NCBI GenBank assembly: GCA_900104855.1 | Contig: FNSS01000001.1 | Span: forward strand, 6,395,001-6,459,000 | Reading direction: 5' to 3' | DNA length: 64,000 nt | From: Rhizobiales bacterium GAS188 | Lineage (GTDB): Bacteria; Pseudomonadota; Alphaproteobacteria; Rhizobiales; Beijerinckiaceae | Shown: positions 45,051 through 54,250 of the stretch, piece after piece | How the letters are laid out: every line of letters begins with the position of its first letter | Numbering within the stretch: position 1 is the first letter of the stretch | The notes under the pieces: generated by a model | The model's database searches: none | What the model was told of the DNA's origin: nothing | What the model saw: only the letters and a program-made list of their open reading frames with translations | Position numbers and translations under genes: made by a program

Positions 45051-45238
45051 GACGCTGTCGTGAAGCAGGGCCGAAATTTGAGCATGCAACAATATTGCTT
45101 AATGCTTGAAGACCGCGCCGTTCTGCCGATTTTGTCTTAGAATTCAACTAATTCCAATGTGACGCCCCGCTATTGCAATGATCAGGGAAGCCTGTAATCC
45201 CTAGCTCGCGGCGAGTCTGGTGATTCAGAGGTGTGGGC

Positions 45239-46726
45239 ATGGGGCGCGGCGGCTTGGCGAGAGCTCTCCTTGCGAGAGTTCTCTTGGCGGGAGCGGTCTT
45301 TGGGCTGCTGGCGGGTTCGCCCGCCTTCGCGGATGGCGGTCCTTGCGACGCGCCGACCGGTCCGGCGCAATATCCCGACAAATTCGACTGGAAGGCCGGA
45401 TCCTATCTTTTCGGCGATCTCTATGGCGTACGTGCCAAGGGGACCGAAGCCGGCGTGACCTTGTGCTCGCAATATAATTTCTACGCCTATGACAATGCGC
45501 GTGGAGGCTTGAAGCGCGGCGTCGACGCGCAAGGCCAGCTCTTCTCCTGGATCGACATCGATCTCGGCAAGTTCACCCGTGTCGACCTTCTGAACGACAC
45601 CTATCTGCACGCAGGCCTTTATTCGCTGCAAGGACGCTCGATCACGCCGCGCGAGATCGGCGCCTTCTCCTCGGTGAGCTTCTTCGAGGCGCTTTCGACC
45701 AACCGGCTGGGCGCGGTGTGGATCGAACGGCGTTTCCTTGAAGGCAAGCTCAGCGTGCGTGCAGGCCAGCTCGGCATCGACGATGAGTTCTTCCAGGCGC
45801 CGACCGCGCAGGCTTTCCTCAACTCGACCTTCGGTTTTCCGGGCTGGACAGGAGCCGTGCTGCCGGGGGGAGGGGCCGCCTATCCGCTGCAAGGGCCGGG
45901 AGCGCGCGTCAAATATTCGCCGACCGACGCCATAACGGTGATGGCCGGTGCCTATACGGGCGATCCGGCCGGCCGCAGCAATCCGGTTCCCCAGCTCGCC
46001 AACCGCTTCGGCACCACCTTCAACCTGAACGGCGGCACCTTGTGGATCGCCGAAGCCGCCTATTCGACGGCTTACGCGAATTCCGGCGTCGCGCTGCCCG
46101 GCACCTACAAGATCGGCTCCTGGTTCGAGACCGGTCATAACTTCAACGCCCTGCATCTCGACACTAGCGGGCTGTCCCTGGCCGCCCCGAGCTCGACCGG
46201 CCAGGCGAAGCGCTCTTCCAATGATTGGGGCGTCTACGGCATCGTCGACCAGACGCTGCTGACCGGCGACAAGGACGGGGTGCATAAGCTCGCCGCCTTC
46301 CTGCGGCTCGGCGCCAGCCCGAGCGACCGCAACCTCGTCGATCTTTATGCCGATGCCGGCTTGACCTTCACCGGGCTGATCCCCGGCCGGCCCACCGATC
46401 TGATCGGCGTGGGCGTGGCCTATGACCGCATCAGCGATGCGGCGCGCGCGCTCGATCGCGACACGCGCGCCTTCGCGACCATGGCGGCGATCGCCAACCC
46501 GGCTTCTTTCGCCTTTCCTTCAAGCCCGATGGCTCCGGTGCGCGACCAGGAGGTGATGATCGAGGCGCTCTACACCGTCAACGTCACGCCCTGGCTCACC
46601 GTCGACCTCGACGTCCAGCACTTCTTCCACCCGGGCGGCCATGTGCTGGCGGCGAGCGGCCCCAATCTCGGCAAGGTCGTCAAGGATGCGACCGTGCTCG
46701 GCCTCAACACCCAGATCAAGTTCTGA
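45239..46726 (+). CDS. OprB-family carbohydrate-selective porin, second of a tandem pair
   Basis: This 495-residue outer-membrane porin is a paralogue of the preceding gene. Shared blocks include SNDWGVYGIVDQTLL, ASPSDRNLVDLYADAG and HPGGHVLAASGP. Signal peptide: ARALLARVLLAGAVFGLLAGSPAFA, cut before DG; the leader DNA contains three degenerate 15-bp repeats (45259-45303). It ends in GLNTQIKF with terminal phenylalanine. ATG 45239 has AGAGG 8 bases upstream. A hairpin and an AT-rich ~190-bp spacer separate it from the first porin, so it probably has its own promoter. Two cysteines (GPCDAP and TLCSQ) near the N terminus are not seen in the partner. Confidence 0.87.
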   Translation: MGRGGLARALLARVLLAGAVFGLLAGSPAFADGGPCDAPTGPAQYPDKFDWKAGSYLFGDLYGVRAKGTEAGVTLCSQYNFYAYDNARGGLKRGVDAQGQLFSWIDIDLGKFTRVDLLNDTYLHAGLYSLQGRSITPREIGAFSSVSFFEALSTNRLGAVWIERRFLEGKLSVRAGQLGIDDEFFQAPTAQAFLNSTFGFPGWTGAVLPGGGAAYPLQGPGARVKYSPTDAITVMAGAYTGDPAGRSNPVPQLANRFGTTFNLNGGTLWIAEAAYSTAYANSGVALPGTYKIGSWFETGHNFNALHLDTSGLSLAAPSSTGQAKRSSNDWGVYGIVDQTLLTGDKDGVHKLAAFLRLGASPSDRNLVDLYADAGLTFTGLIPGRPTDLIGVGVAYDRISDAARALDRDTRAFATMAAIANPASFAFPSSPMAPVRDQEVMIEALYTVNVTPWLTVDLDVQHFFHPGGHVLAASGPNLGKVVKDATVLGLNTQIKF

Positions 46727-46890
46727 ACCCGAGCGGAGAATGCAAGAGGGCGTGAGCGCGTCGGTCGCTCATTTCGCGACCAGCTGTGGATAGGGGGCAT
46801 AACCTCGCGCCGCGCGGCCCTTGCCCGCAATCGGTGCTACGATAGACGTGGTCGAACTCGCCTCCGAATCACGCCTTCATCCGAGCTGCC

Positions 46891-48390
46891 ATGTCGAACG
46901 CCGTCGCCCTGAAGCCTCTCCCGCAAACGCCCGAATACCGGCAGGCGCCGGCCTCGGTCGAGGCCGAGCAGGCGCTGCTCGGCGCCATCCTCATCAACAA
47001 CGAGGCCTTCGACAAGGTCCAGGATTTCCTCGAGGCCTCGCATTTCTCCGAGGAGATCCATCGTCGCATCTATGAGAACTCCGCCTCCCTGATTCGGGCA
47101 GGCAAGCTCGCTTCGCCGATCACGCTCAAGACCTTCCTCGGCGACACCGAGGCTGGCGGCGTGACGATGTCGCAATATCTGGCGAGGCTCGCCGCCGAGG
47201 CGACCACGATCATCAATGCGGAGCAGTACGGGCGGATCATCTACGAGCTGCATCAGCGCCGCTCCCTGATCGGCATCGGCACCGAGGTGGTCAACACCGC
47301 CTTCGACGCCCAGGTCGACCTGCCGCCCAAGGCCCAGATCGAGGAGGCCGAGAAGAAGCTCTATGAGCTCGCCGAGCTCGGGCGCTATGAGAAAGGCTTC
47401 GTCCGCTTCACGGACGCCGCGGCGCGCGCCATCGACATGGCGGCCGCCGCCTATCGGCGCGACGGCAAGCTCTCGGGCGTCGCCACCGGCCTCGCCGATC
47501 TCGACCGCATGATGGGTGGCCTGCAATCCTCCGATCTCGTGATCATTGCGGGGCGTCCCGGCATGGGAAAGACGGCGCTCGCGACCAACATCGCCTATAA
47601 TATCGCGCGCTCCTACCAGGCCGAGGAGGAGCCCGACGGGCGGCTGCGCACCGTCGATGGCGGCATCGTCGGTTTCTTCTCGCTCGAAATGTCGGCTGAG
47701 CAGCTCGCCACCCGCATCATCGCCGAGCGCTCGGGCGTGCCCTCCTACAAGATCAGGCGCGGCGACATCATCGAGGATGACCGGCGCGGCATTTTCGAGT
47801 TCTCGAAGATCACCGAAGCCGCGCGCGAGATGCAGTCCATCCCGCTCTATATCGACGAGACCGGCGGCATCTCGATCGCGCAATTGGTGTCGCGGGCCCG
47901 CAGGCTCAAGCGTCAGCGCGGCCTCGACGTGCTGTTCGTGGATTATCTGCAGCTCCTCTCGGCTTCGGCGAAGCGCGGCGAGAACCGCGTCCAGGAGCTC
48001 ACCGAGATCACCACCAGCCTGAAGGCGCTGGCCAAGGAGTTGGCGGCGCCGGTCGTGGCGCTGTCGCAGCTCTCGCGCCAGGTTGAGAACCGCGACGACA
48101 AGCGCCCGCAGCTCTCGGATCTGCGTGAATCGGGATCGATCGAGCAGGATGCCGACGTGGTGATCTTCGTCTATCGCGAGGAATATTATTTGAAGAACAA
48201 GAAGCCGCGCGAAGGCACCGACGATCATCTCAAATGGATGGGTGAGATGGAGCAGGCGCATGGCAAGGCCGAGATCATCATCGGCAAGCAGCGCCACGGC
48301 CCGACGGGCACGGTCGAAGTGCAGTTCGAGGCGGATGTGACGCGCTTTTCGAACCTCGCCCACGACGAGTCGCTGCCGGAGCAGATGTAG
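46891..48390 (+). CDS. dnaB: replicative DNA helicase DnaB
   Basis: DnaB is the hexameric helicase that opens the replication fork. The 499-residue protein has the N-terminal helical domain (SVEAEQALLGAILINNEAF) and a RecA-like domain with Walker A GRPGMGKTAL, Walker B (LDVLFVDYLQLLS), SQLSRQVENRDDKRP and DLRESGSIEQDADVVIF. The C terminus is complete. It follows the ribosomal/porin region, the common rhizobial order (rplI, then dnaB, then alr). Confidence 0.97.
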   Translation: MSNAVALKPLPQTPEYRQAPASVEAEQALLGAILINNEAFDKVQDFLEASHFSEEIHRRIYENSASLIRAGKLASPITLKTFLGDTEAGGVTMSQYLARLAAEATTIINAEQYGRIIYELHQRRSLIGIGTEVVNTAFDAQVDLPPKAQIEEAEKKLYELAELGRYEKGFVRFTDAAARAIDMAAAAYRRDGKLSGVATGLADLDRMMGGLQSSDLVIIAGRPGMGKTALATNIAYNIARSYQAEEEPDGRLRTVDGGIVGFFSLEMSAEQLATRIIAERSGVPSYKIRRGDIIEDDRRGIFEFSKITEAAREMQSIPLYIDETGGISIAQLVSRARRLKRQRGLDVLFVDYLQLLSASAKRGENRVQELTEITTSLKALAKELAAPVVALSQLSRQVENRDDKRPQLSDLRESGSIEQDADVVIFVYREEYYLKNKKPREGTDDHLKWMGEMEQAHGKAEIIIGKQRHGPTGTVEVQFEADVTRFSNLAHDESLPEQM

Positions 48391-48439
48391 AGCCTTCGTC
48401 CGATCTTCGCTATATGTCGCTCCCTATGGGAGGATCATC

Positions 48440-48823
48440 ATGCTCGATCATGTAGGCTTTGCCGTCTCCGACTACGACCGCTCGCTCGCCTTCTACAAGA
48501 CGGCCCTCGAGCCGCTCGGCTACGGTGTCGTCATGGAGATCCCGCGCGAGGTGACAGGCGGAGAGGCCCATGCCGGCTTCGGGCCGGAGGGGCGGCCGCA
48601 ATTCTGGATCGGCTCGGGCGTTTCCCTTTCGGGGCGCCTGCACGTCGCCTTCACGGCAGGCTCGCGCGCCGATGTCGATGCCTTCCATGAAGCCGCGATG
48701 CGAGCCGGCGCCAAGGACAACGGCAGACCGGGGCTGCGCCCTCTTTATCATCCGAATTATTACGGTGCCTTCGTGCTCGATCCCGACGGCCATAATGTCG
48801 AGGCGGTATGTCACCTGCCCTGA
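48440..48823 (+). CDS. VOC (glyoxalase/bleomycin resistance) family protein
   Basis: This 127-residue single-domain protein has the vicinal oxygen chelate fold: LDHVGFAVSDYDRSLAFYKTAL at the start and NYYGAFVLDPDGHNVEAVCH at the end. Metal ligands are H4 and E121 of these motifs. The substrate is unknown; the family includes glyoxalases, dioxygenases and drug-binding proteins. GGGAGG precedes the ATG by 6-7 bases. Its end overlaps the start of alr by 16 bases, so translation is coupled. Confidence 0.85.
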   Translation: MLDHVGFAVSDYDRSLAFYKTALEPLGYGVVMEIPREVTGGEAHAGFGPEGRPQFWIGSGVSLSGRLHVAFTAGSRADVDAFHEAAMRAGAKDNGRPGLRPLYHPNYYGAFVLDPDGHNVEAVCHLP

Positions 48824-50001
48824 GCGAGATGGCGCTGGCCCTCGAGACGGCGAGCACGACGCCGGACAGCCTCTCTGCGGCGGCGCCGGCGAGCGGCGTC
48901 CTTACCATCGACCTGCAGGCCATCATCGCCAATTGGCGCCAGTTGCGGGCGCGCGTCGCGCCGGCCGCCTGCGCCGCGGTGGTGAAGGCCGATGCCTATG
49001 GCACGGGCCTCGCCGAGACGGGCGCTGCGCTTGCCGGCGCCGGCTGCGACACCTTCTTCGTGGCCGTTCCGTCGGAAGGCCTGACCTTGCGGCGCGCCTG
49101 CCCGGCGGCGACCATCTATATCCTCAACGGATTGGCGATGGGGCAGGGGCCGCTCTATCTCGCCCATGGATTGCGGCCGGTGCTGGGCTCGCGCGACGAG
49201 ATCGCCGAATGGCGCGAAGCCGCGGCTGGCGCGGGCGGGCAAGCGGCGGCGGCGATCCAGGTCGATACCGGCATCAACCGGCTCGGCTTCACCATGGCGG
49301 ATTTCGCCACGCTGATCTCGGAGACGGGCAAGACGGGCCTCGGCTTTCCCCTGGCGCTGCTGATGAGCCATTTCGTCGCTTCGGACGATGCCGATCATCC
49401 GCTCAATGCGCGCCAGATCGCGGCCTTCCGCGAGATGCGGGCCCTGTGCCCGCAGGTGCAGGCGAGCCTCGCCAATTCGTCAGGCATATTCCTCGGATCT
49501 GCAGCCCATCACGACCTGGTGCGGCCGGGCTATGCGCTCTATGGCGGCAATCCGACCCCGAAGCGCGATAACCCGATGCGTAGCGTCGTGACGCTGACCG
49601 TGCCGATCGCGCAGCTGCGTGTCATCGAAGCAGGCGAAACGGTCGGCTACGATGCGCAATGGACGGCACCAGGCAGGCGGCGCATCGCCACCTTGCCGAT
49701 CGGCTATGCGGATGGCTATCCGCGCGCCGCGACCGCGACGGACGTCAAGCGCGAGCGCCAGATCGTCGCCGGCGAGGCCATCATCGCAGGGCGGCGTTGT
49801 CCCTTCGCCGGCCGGGTCTCGATGGATCTGATCACCGTCGATGTGACCGGGATCCCCGAGGGAGCGGTCAGGCGCGGCGACCCCGCCATCCTGATCGGCG
49901 AGGCCTTGCCGATCGACGAGGTGGGCGGGCGGGCCGAGACCATCGGCTATGAGATCCTGACGCGCCTCCGGCGGCGCTATCAGCGCCAGTATCTGCGCTG
50001 A
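48808..50001 (+). CDS. alr: alanine racemase
   Basis: This PLP enzyme converts L-alanine to D-alanine for peptidoglycan. The 397-residue protein has the PLP lysine in AVVKADAYGTG (about residue 53), VDTGINRLGF, ANSSGIFLG, the second catalytic base region ETVGYDAQW (about 280) and FAGRVSMDLITVDV. Start is uncertain: ATG 48808 overlaps the VOC gene and has GAGG close by; ATG 48829 is an alternative. The stop region overlaps the convergent transporter gene by 22 bp. Confidence 0.94.
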   Translation: MSPALSEMALALETASTTPDSLSAAAPASGVLTIDLQAIIANWRQLRARVAPAACAAVVKADAYGTGLAETGAALAGAGCDTFFVAVPSEGLTLRRACPAATIYILNGLAMGQGPLYLAHGLRPVLGSRDEIAEWREAAAGAGGQAAAAIQVDTGINRLGFTMADFATLISETGKTGLGFPLALLMSHFVASDDADHPLNARQIAAFREMRALCPQVQASLANSSGIFLGSAAHHDLVRPGYALYGGNPTPKRDNPMRSVVTLTVPIAQLRVIEAGETVGYDAQWTAPGRRRIATLPIGYADGYPRAATATDVKRERQIVAGEAIIAGRRCPFAGRVSMDLITVDVTGIPEGAVRRGDPAILIGEALPIDEVGGRAETIGYEILTRLRRRYQRQYLR

Positions 50002-50954
50002 GCGGACGAAGGCGGCGACGCCGGTCGCCCTCGGCCGGACGCCCGACGCAATTGTCCGTTCACGGCCGCGATGCCGAGCACGATCAGAACCATGCCGACG
50101 AGGGTCCACCACGTGAAGGCTTCGCCGAGCACCAGAACCCCGAGCGCCACGCTGAAGCCTGCTCTGAGATAGCTGCCGCTATTTGTCCCGAGCGCTCCGA
50201 GCGTTTGCACCAGTCGGAAGAAGATGATCATCGCGACTGCGGTGCAAAGCACCGACAGCACGGCGAGCGCAGCGATCGCCACAGAGCTCGGCGATAGCGT
50301 CCAGGGCCTATCGACCGCAAGCGCGATCGGAACCATGAGAATGGCAGCGCAGCTCATGGCGCCCGTCGCCGTCACGGCGGCCGGCAGAGCGGCGAAACGC
50401 CTGCCCCACATCGGCGCGAGCGCATAGCACAGGCTCGATCCCAGCACGGCAGCCTGCGCCAAGGGAGCGCTCCCGATGCCCAGTGGCGCCGCTTTGCCCA
50501 TGATGGTGACGACCCCGGCAATGCCGAGCAGCACCCCGGCGATCTTCTGCCAGCCGACCTGTTCATGTCGTGTGGCGAGGGTGATCAGCAATGCGAAAAT
50601 CGGCGGTGTGGCGTTGAGCACGCCGGCGAGCCCGCTGGAAATGTGTTCCTCGCCCCAGCTGATCAGGGTGAAAGGCAGCGCGCTCTGGAGCAGGCCTTGA
50701 ACGAGAAATCCCTGCCAGGTCTTCGCATCCTTCGGCAGATCGAGGCCGCGCCATCTGATGAACAAGGCGAGCAGGATGGCGGCCACGGCGACGCGGGTGG
50801 CAACCATGGTTGCGGGCGGGATCGTCTCGACCGCAATCTTGATCAGCGTGAACGAACCGCCCCACAGGAAGGACAAGAGAACCAGGAGGGAGATCTCTGT
50901 GGCAAAGTTTGTCTCCCGCTTTTCTATGGCGCTTGCCGATCCCGCTGTGCTCAC
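49980..50954 (-). CDS. EamA-family (DMT superfamily) transporter
   Basis: This 324-residue inner-membrane protein has ten predicted segments arranged as two EamA repeats (LLVLLSFLWGGSFTLIKIAVE and LGSSLCYALAPMWGRRFAAL begin the halves). Family members export amino acids or metabolites; the substrate cannot be told. It starts with GTG 50954, supported by GAGGAGGG 5 bases upstream. The C-terminal tail (RRASGRGRPASPPSSAQRR) lies over the end of alr. Confidence 0.87.
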   Translation of the reverse strand: MSTAGSASAIEKRETNFATEISLLVLLSFLWGGSFTLIKIAVETIPPATMVATRVAVAAILLALFIRWRGLDLPKDAKTWQGFLVQGLLQSALPFTLISWGEEHISSGLAGVLNATPPIFALLITLATRHEQVGWQKIAGVLLGIAGVVTIMGKAAPLGIGSAPLAQAAVLGSSLCYALAPMWGRRFAALPAAVTATGAMSCAAILMVPIALAVDRPWTLSPSSVAIAALAVLSVLCTAVAMIIFFRLVQTLGALGTNSGSYLRAGFSVALGVLVLGEAFTWWTLVGMVLIVLGIAAVNGQLRRASGRGRPASPPSSAQRRYWR

Positions 50955-51089
50955 TGTGCCCTCCTCATGCTGGCAGTGAGCAAGCTTTGCCTCGACGGCT
51001 GCGGCAATGCTGGCTGGAAACGGACCTGATCCCCCGATCGAGTCCGAATGCGGCTACCCCGTGGGCATGGCCGGTGTTAGCTTCGTGAC

Positions 51090-51704
51090 GTGCCGGCGCA
51101 TGAGCTATCCCCGACGGTCTTGATCCGCGAGACCTGCGATCGCGCCCGACTTGCGCGTGATCCGGCTTTCGACGGCTTGTTTTTCACAGGGGTGCGCACC
51201 ACGCGCATCTATTGTCGCCCCATATGCCCAGTGCACCCAGCACGGTCTGAAAACGTCGTCTTCTTCCCGACCGCGGCTTCCGCCGAGCGAGCAGGATTTC
51301 GTCCCTGCTTGCGCTGCCGACCGGAGGCCGCGCCCGGCAGCCCTGCTTGGGCCGGCACCGTGACGACGGTGGGACGCGGACTTCGGCTCATCGGGGACGG
51401 CTTTCTTGATCGGCACTCGGTCGGGGAGCTGGCGGAGATTCTCGGGATCGGGCCACGTCACCTTCTTCGACTGTTCATGCGGCATGCGGGTGCGACGCCG
51501 AGCGAGGCAGCGGTGACCCGACGGGTTCAAAATGCCAAGCGACTCATCGACCAGACCGATCTGCCTTTGTCCGAGATTGCGTTTGCCGCGGGGTTCAGCA
51601 GCGTGAGGCGCTTCAACGATGCGTTCCTCGCAACCTACAGACGCCCGCCTTCGTCATTCCGCAGGCCGTCAAAAGCGATCGCGGTCGGCTGGCACAAAAC
51701 GTGA
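51090..51704 (+). CDS. AdaA-like methylphosphotriester-DNA methyltransferase and AraC-type regulator
   Basis: This 204-residue protein has an N-terminal Ada zinc domain (FDGLFFTGVRTTRIYCRPIC, then FRPCLRCRPE: four cysteines, the first of which accepts methyl from DNA phosphotriesters) and a C-terminal AraC-type helix-turn-helix (about 105-190: LAEILGIGPRHLLRLFMRH, then LPLSEIAFAAGFSSVRRFN). Once methylated such proteins activate alkylation-repair genes. It stops right after the DNA-binding domain, with neither the AlkA glycosylase domain nor the Ogt domain to which this architecture is often fused. The GTG start has no strong Shine-Dalgarno. The neighbours do not include an alkyltransferase gene. 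Confidence 0.85.
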   Translation: MPAHELSPTVLIRETCDRARLARDPAFDGLFFTGVRTTRIYCRPICPVHPARSENVVFFPTAASAERAGFRPCLRCRPEAAPGSPAWAGTVTTVGRGLRLIGDGFLDRHSVGELAEILGIGPRHLLRLFMRHAGATPSEAAVTRRVQNAKRLIDQTDLPLSEIAFAAGFSSVRRFNDAFLATYRRPPSSFRRPSKAIAVGWHKT

Positions 51705-51806
51705 TCATCCCGCTCGAAATCTGATAGATGCGTCGGGCGGTTGCGCCCGCCACTTGCCGGCGCGGCGAGGATTGCGTCGCGTCCCTCACCAGCACAGATT
51801 GACCAC

Positions 51807-53222
51807 ATGGCCCGTCACGAACGCATTTTCGCCTGCCAAGCCTGCGGCGCCGTCTATGGGCGCTGGCAAGGCAAATGCGATGCTTGCGGCGGCTGGAACA
51901 CCGTGGCCGAGGAGAACGCCGCGCGCGCCGCCCCTGTGCCCGGAGCCGGGGGCTCACAATCCTCGGCGCGCACCAAGGGCCGGCCCTTCCAGCTCGAAGC
52001 CTTGCAAGGAGCGGTCGAAGAGGCGGCGCGCACGAAGTGCGGCATCGCGGAGCTCGATCGCGTCACCGGAGGCGGCTTCGTCAAGGGATCGGTGCTGCTG
52101 ATCGGCGGCGATCCCGGCATCGGTAAATCGACCCTGCTGATCCAGGCCTCGGCAGCGCTGACGCGCGCCGGCGGGCGCGTCGCCTATATCTCGGGCGAGG
52201 AGGCGACCGCGCAGGTGCGGCTGCGCGCCGAGCGCCTCGGCCTCGCCACGGCGCCGGTGGCATTGGCGGCGCAGACCAATGTCGAGGACATCATCGCCAC
52301 CTTGTCGCGCGGAGCGGCGCCGCATCTCGTGGTCATCGATTCGATCCAGACAATGTGGTCGCCCTTCGTGGAATCGGCGCCCGGCACGGTGACCCAGGTG
52401 CGCGCCTCGGCGCAATCCTTGATCCGCTATGCCAAGACCTCCGGGGCGAGCGTCATCCTGGTCGGGCATGTGACCAAGGACGGGGCGATCGCCGGGCCGC
52501 GCGTGGTCGAGCATATGGTGGATGCGGTCATCTCCTTCGAAGGCGACGGCGCCCATCATTTCCGTATCCTGAGGGCCTCGAAGAACCGTTTCGGGCCGAC
52601 CGACGAGATCGGCGTCTTCGAGATGACGGGGGCGGGCCTCGCCGAAGTCGCCAACCCGTCGGCGATGTTCATCGCCGGCCGCGATCAGCATGCCGCAGGT
52701 GCGGCCATTTTTGCCGGCATGGAGGGCACGCGGCCGCTGCTGATGGAGATGCAGGCGCTGGTCGCACCGAGCGCTCTGCCGACGCCGCGCCGAGCCGTGG
52801 TCGGCTGGGACAATAATCGCCTGGCCATGGTGCTCGCCGTGCTCGATGCGCATGGCGGGCTGAAATTCGGCGGCTACGACATCTATCTCAACGTGGCGGG
52901 TGGGCTGCGCATCGGCGAACCCGCCGCCGACCTCGCAGCAGCCGCGATCCTCGTCTCCTCGCTCACCGGCATCGTGATCCCCAACGACACGGTGATCTGC
53001 GGGGAAGTGGCCTTGTCGGGCGCCGTACGCCCGGTCAGCCAGATGGCGGCGCGCCTGAAGGAGGCGGCGAAGCTCGGCTTTTCCCGGGCCATCGTGCCGG
53101 CGCTCGGCACGGAGGGGGCGCCTTCAGGCCTCAAGCTTCAAAATGTGGCCACGATCAGCGATCTCGTAGCCATGCTGTCGCTCGGCGCGACAAAGAAGCC
53201 GAAAATGAACGCAGGATATTGA
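51807..53222 (+). CDS. radA: DNA repair protein RadA
   Basis: RadA is a RecA-like ATPase/helicase that helps branch migration in recombination. The 471-residue protein has the N-terminal zinc finger (FACQACGAVYG, then KCDACGGW), Walker A GGDPGIGKSTL, the RadA-specific KNRFGPTDEIG and a C-terminal Lon-like domain (about 310-471: YDIYLNVAGGLRIGEPAADLA). ATG 51807 starts at the zinc finger. It precedes cvpA and purF as in other rhizobia. Confidence 0.95.
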   Translation: MARHERIFACQACGAVYGRWQGKCDACGGWNTVAEENAARAAPVPGAGGSQSSARTKGRPFQLEALQGAVEEAARTKCGIAELDRVTGGGFVKGSVLLIGGDPGIGKSTLLIQASAALTRAGGRVAYISGEEATAQVRLRAERLGLATAPVALAAQTNVEDIIATLSRGAAPHLVVIDSIQTMWSPFVESAPGTVTQVRASAQSLIRYAKTSGASVILVGHVTKDGAIAGPRVVEHMVDAVISFEGDGAHHFRILRASKNRFGPTDEIGVFEMTGAGLAEVANPSAMFIAGRDQHAAGAAIFAGMEGTRPLLMEMQALVAPSALPTPRRAVVGWDNNRLAMVLAVLDAHGGLKFGGYDIYLNVAGGLRIGEPAADLAAAAILVSSLTGIVIPNDTVICGEVALSGAVRPVSQMAARLKEAAKLGFSRAIVPALGTEGAPSGLKLQNVATISDLVAMLSLGATKKPKMNAGY

Positions 53223-53351
53223 ACACAGGATTCTTTCCGCCCGCCCCAGATGACGCCACCCAGCAAAGTCGCTATAGACTGCCTCCGGGGCGCGGCAGGG
53301 GACTGACCGCGGCTTTTTGTCGTCAGTGGCTTGGAAGCGGGAAATGCGCAG

Positions 53352-53984
53352 ATGCCTGTAAGTCCTCTCGATCTCGCCGTATTGGCGATCGTCCTCATCT
53401 CGGCATTCCTGGCATCCGTGCGCGGCTTCACCCGCGAAGTCCTCGCCATCATCTCCTGGGTGGCGGCTGCGGTCTCCTCCTATTATTTCTACCCGCAGGC
53501 TTTGCCTTATGCGAAGCAATACATCAGCAACTCGACCATCGCCCTGATCGCGGCGATCGCCGCGGTCTTCCTGGTCACCCTCATCGTGGTGGCGCTGATC
53601 ACGGTCAAGATTTCGGATTTCATCCTCGATTCGAAGATCGGCCCCCTCGACCGCAGCCTTGGTTTCCTGTTCGGCGCGGCCCGCGGCGCGCTGATCGCGC
53701 TCGTCGCCTTCGCCTTCTTCGTCTGGCTGGTCCCCGAGAAGAACCAGCCGGCCTGGGTAAAGGATTCGCGCGTGCGCCCGCTCCTCGAGCCGGCGGGTGA
53801 GACTCTGGTCGGCCTCTTGCAATGCGATGACCCGAACAGCGCGATCGGCCGCGTCTGCACGGTGATGATGAAGGGCCTCGGCAAGGGCGGGAAGGTCGAC
53901 GCCGCCGATGCGGGTGCTGCGCCCCAGCCTGCCGCGCCCGACACCGATAGCGGCGCCGCGAAACCGGCGACGCCCAAGCCTTGA
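53352..53984 (+). CDS. cvpA: CvpA family membrane protein
   Basis: This 210-residue inner-membrane protein has four segments (LDLAVLAIVLISAFLASVRG, then REVLAIISWVAAAVSSYYF, ALIAAIAAVFLVTLIVVAL and RGALIALVAFAFFVWLV). The glycine/arginine turn SVRGFTREVL is the family signature. In E. coli the gene lies before purF and affects colicin V export and envelope homeostasis; the mechanism is unclear. The C-terminal ~45 residues are low complexity (AADAGAAPQPAAPDTDSG). Its last codons form the first unit of a repeat array that continues past the stop. Confidence 0.9.
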   Translation: MPVSPLDLAVLAIVLISAFLASVRGFTREVLAIISWVAAAVSSYYFYPQALPYAKQYISNSTIALIAAIAAVFLVTLIVVALITVKISDFILDSKIGPLDRSLGFLFGAARGALIALVAFAFFVWLVPEKNQPAWVKDSRVRPLLEPAGETLVGLLQCDDPNSAIGRVCTVMMKGLGKGGKVDAADAGAAPQPAAPDTDSGAAKPATPKP

Positions 53985-54120
53985 TGCTTAAAGCCTTGAT
54001 GCGCAGAGCCTTGATGCCCAGAGCCTTGGCGATCGAGTCTTGACCGCCAGTCGCTGCAACCAAGTCTATGCAACCAACTTCGCTGCAACCAAGTCTGTGC
54101 GATCAGGTCTATGCAATCGC
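53977..54120 (+). repeat. short tandem repeat array between cvpA and purF
   Basis: A 15-bp unit (AGCCTTGATGCTTAA) starts at 53977 and recurs at 53992 and 54007, with degenerate units at 54022 and 54036. A second, ~29-bp unit (TCGCTGCAACCAAGTCT...) starts at 54051 and 54080. A 12-bp pair (TGATTCTTGCCG and TGATTCTTGCCA) lies further on at 54157-54180. No gene is seen between 53985 and 54250. Confidence 0.8.
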
Positions 54121-54250
54121 GCCGGTCATGCTCATATGAACGGCGAGCGCCGGGCATGATTCTTGCCGTGATTCTTGCCAGGCCAAGCATAGCTGCTCGG
54201 GGGCAATCGAAGGCTCTTGCACCGCCGCCTTGAAGAACTCGGAGCCACCC

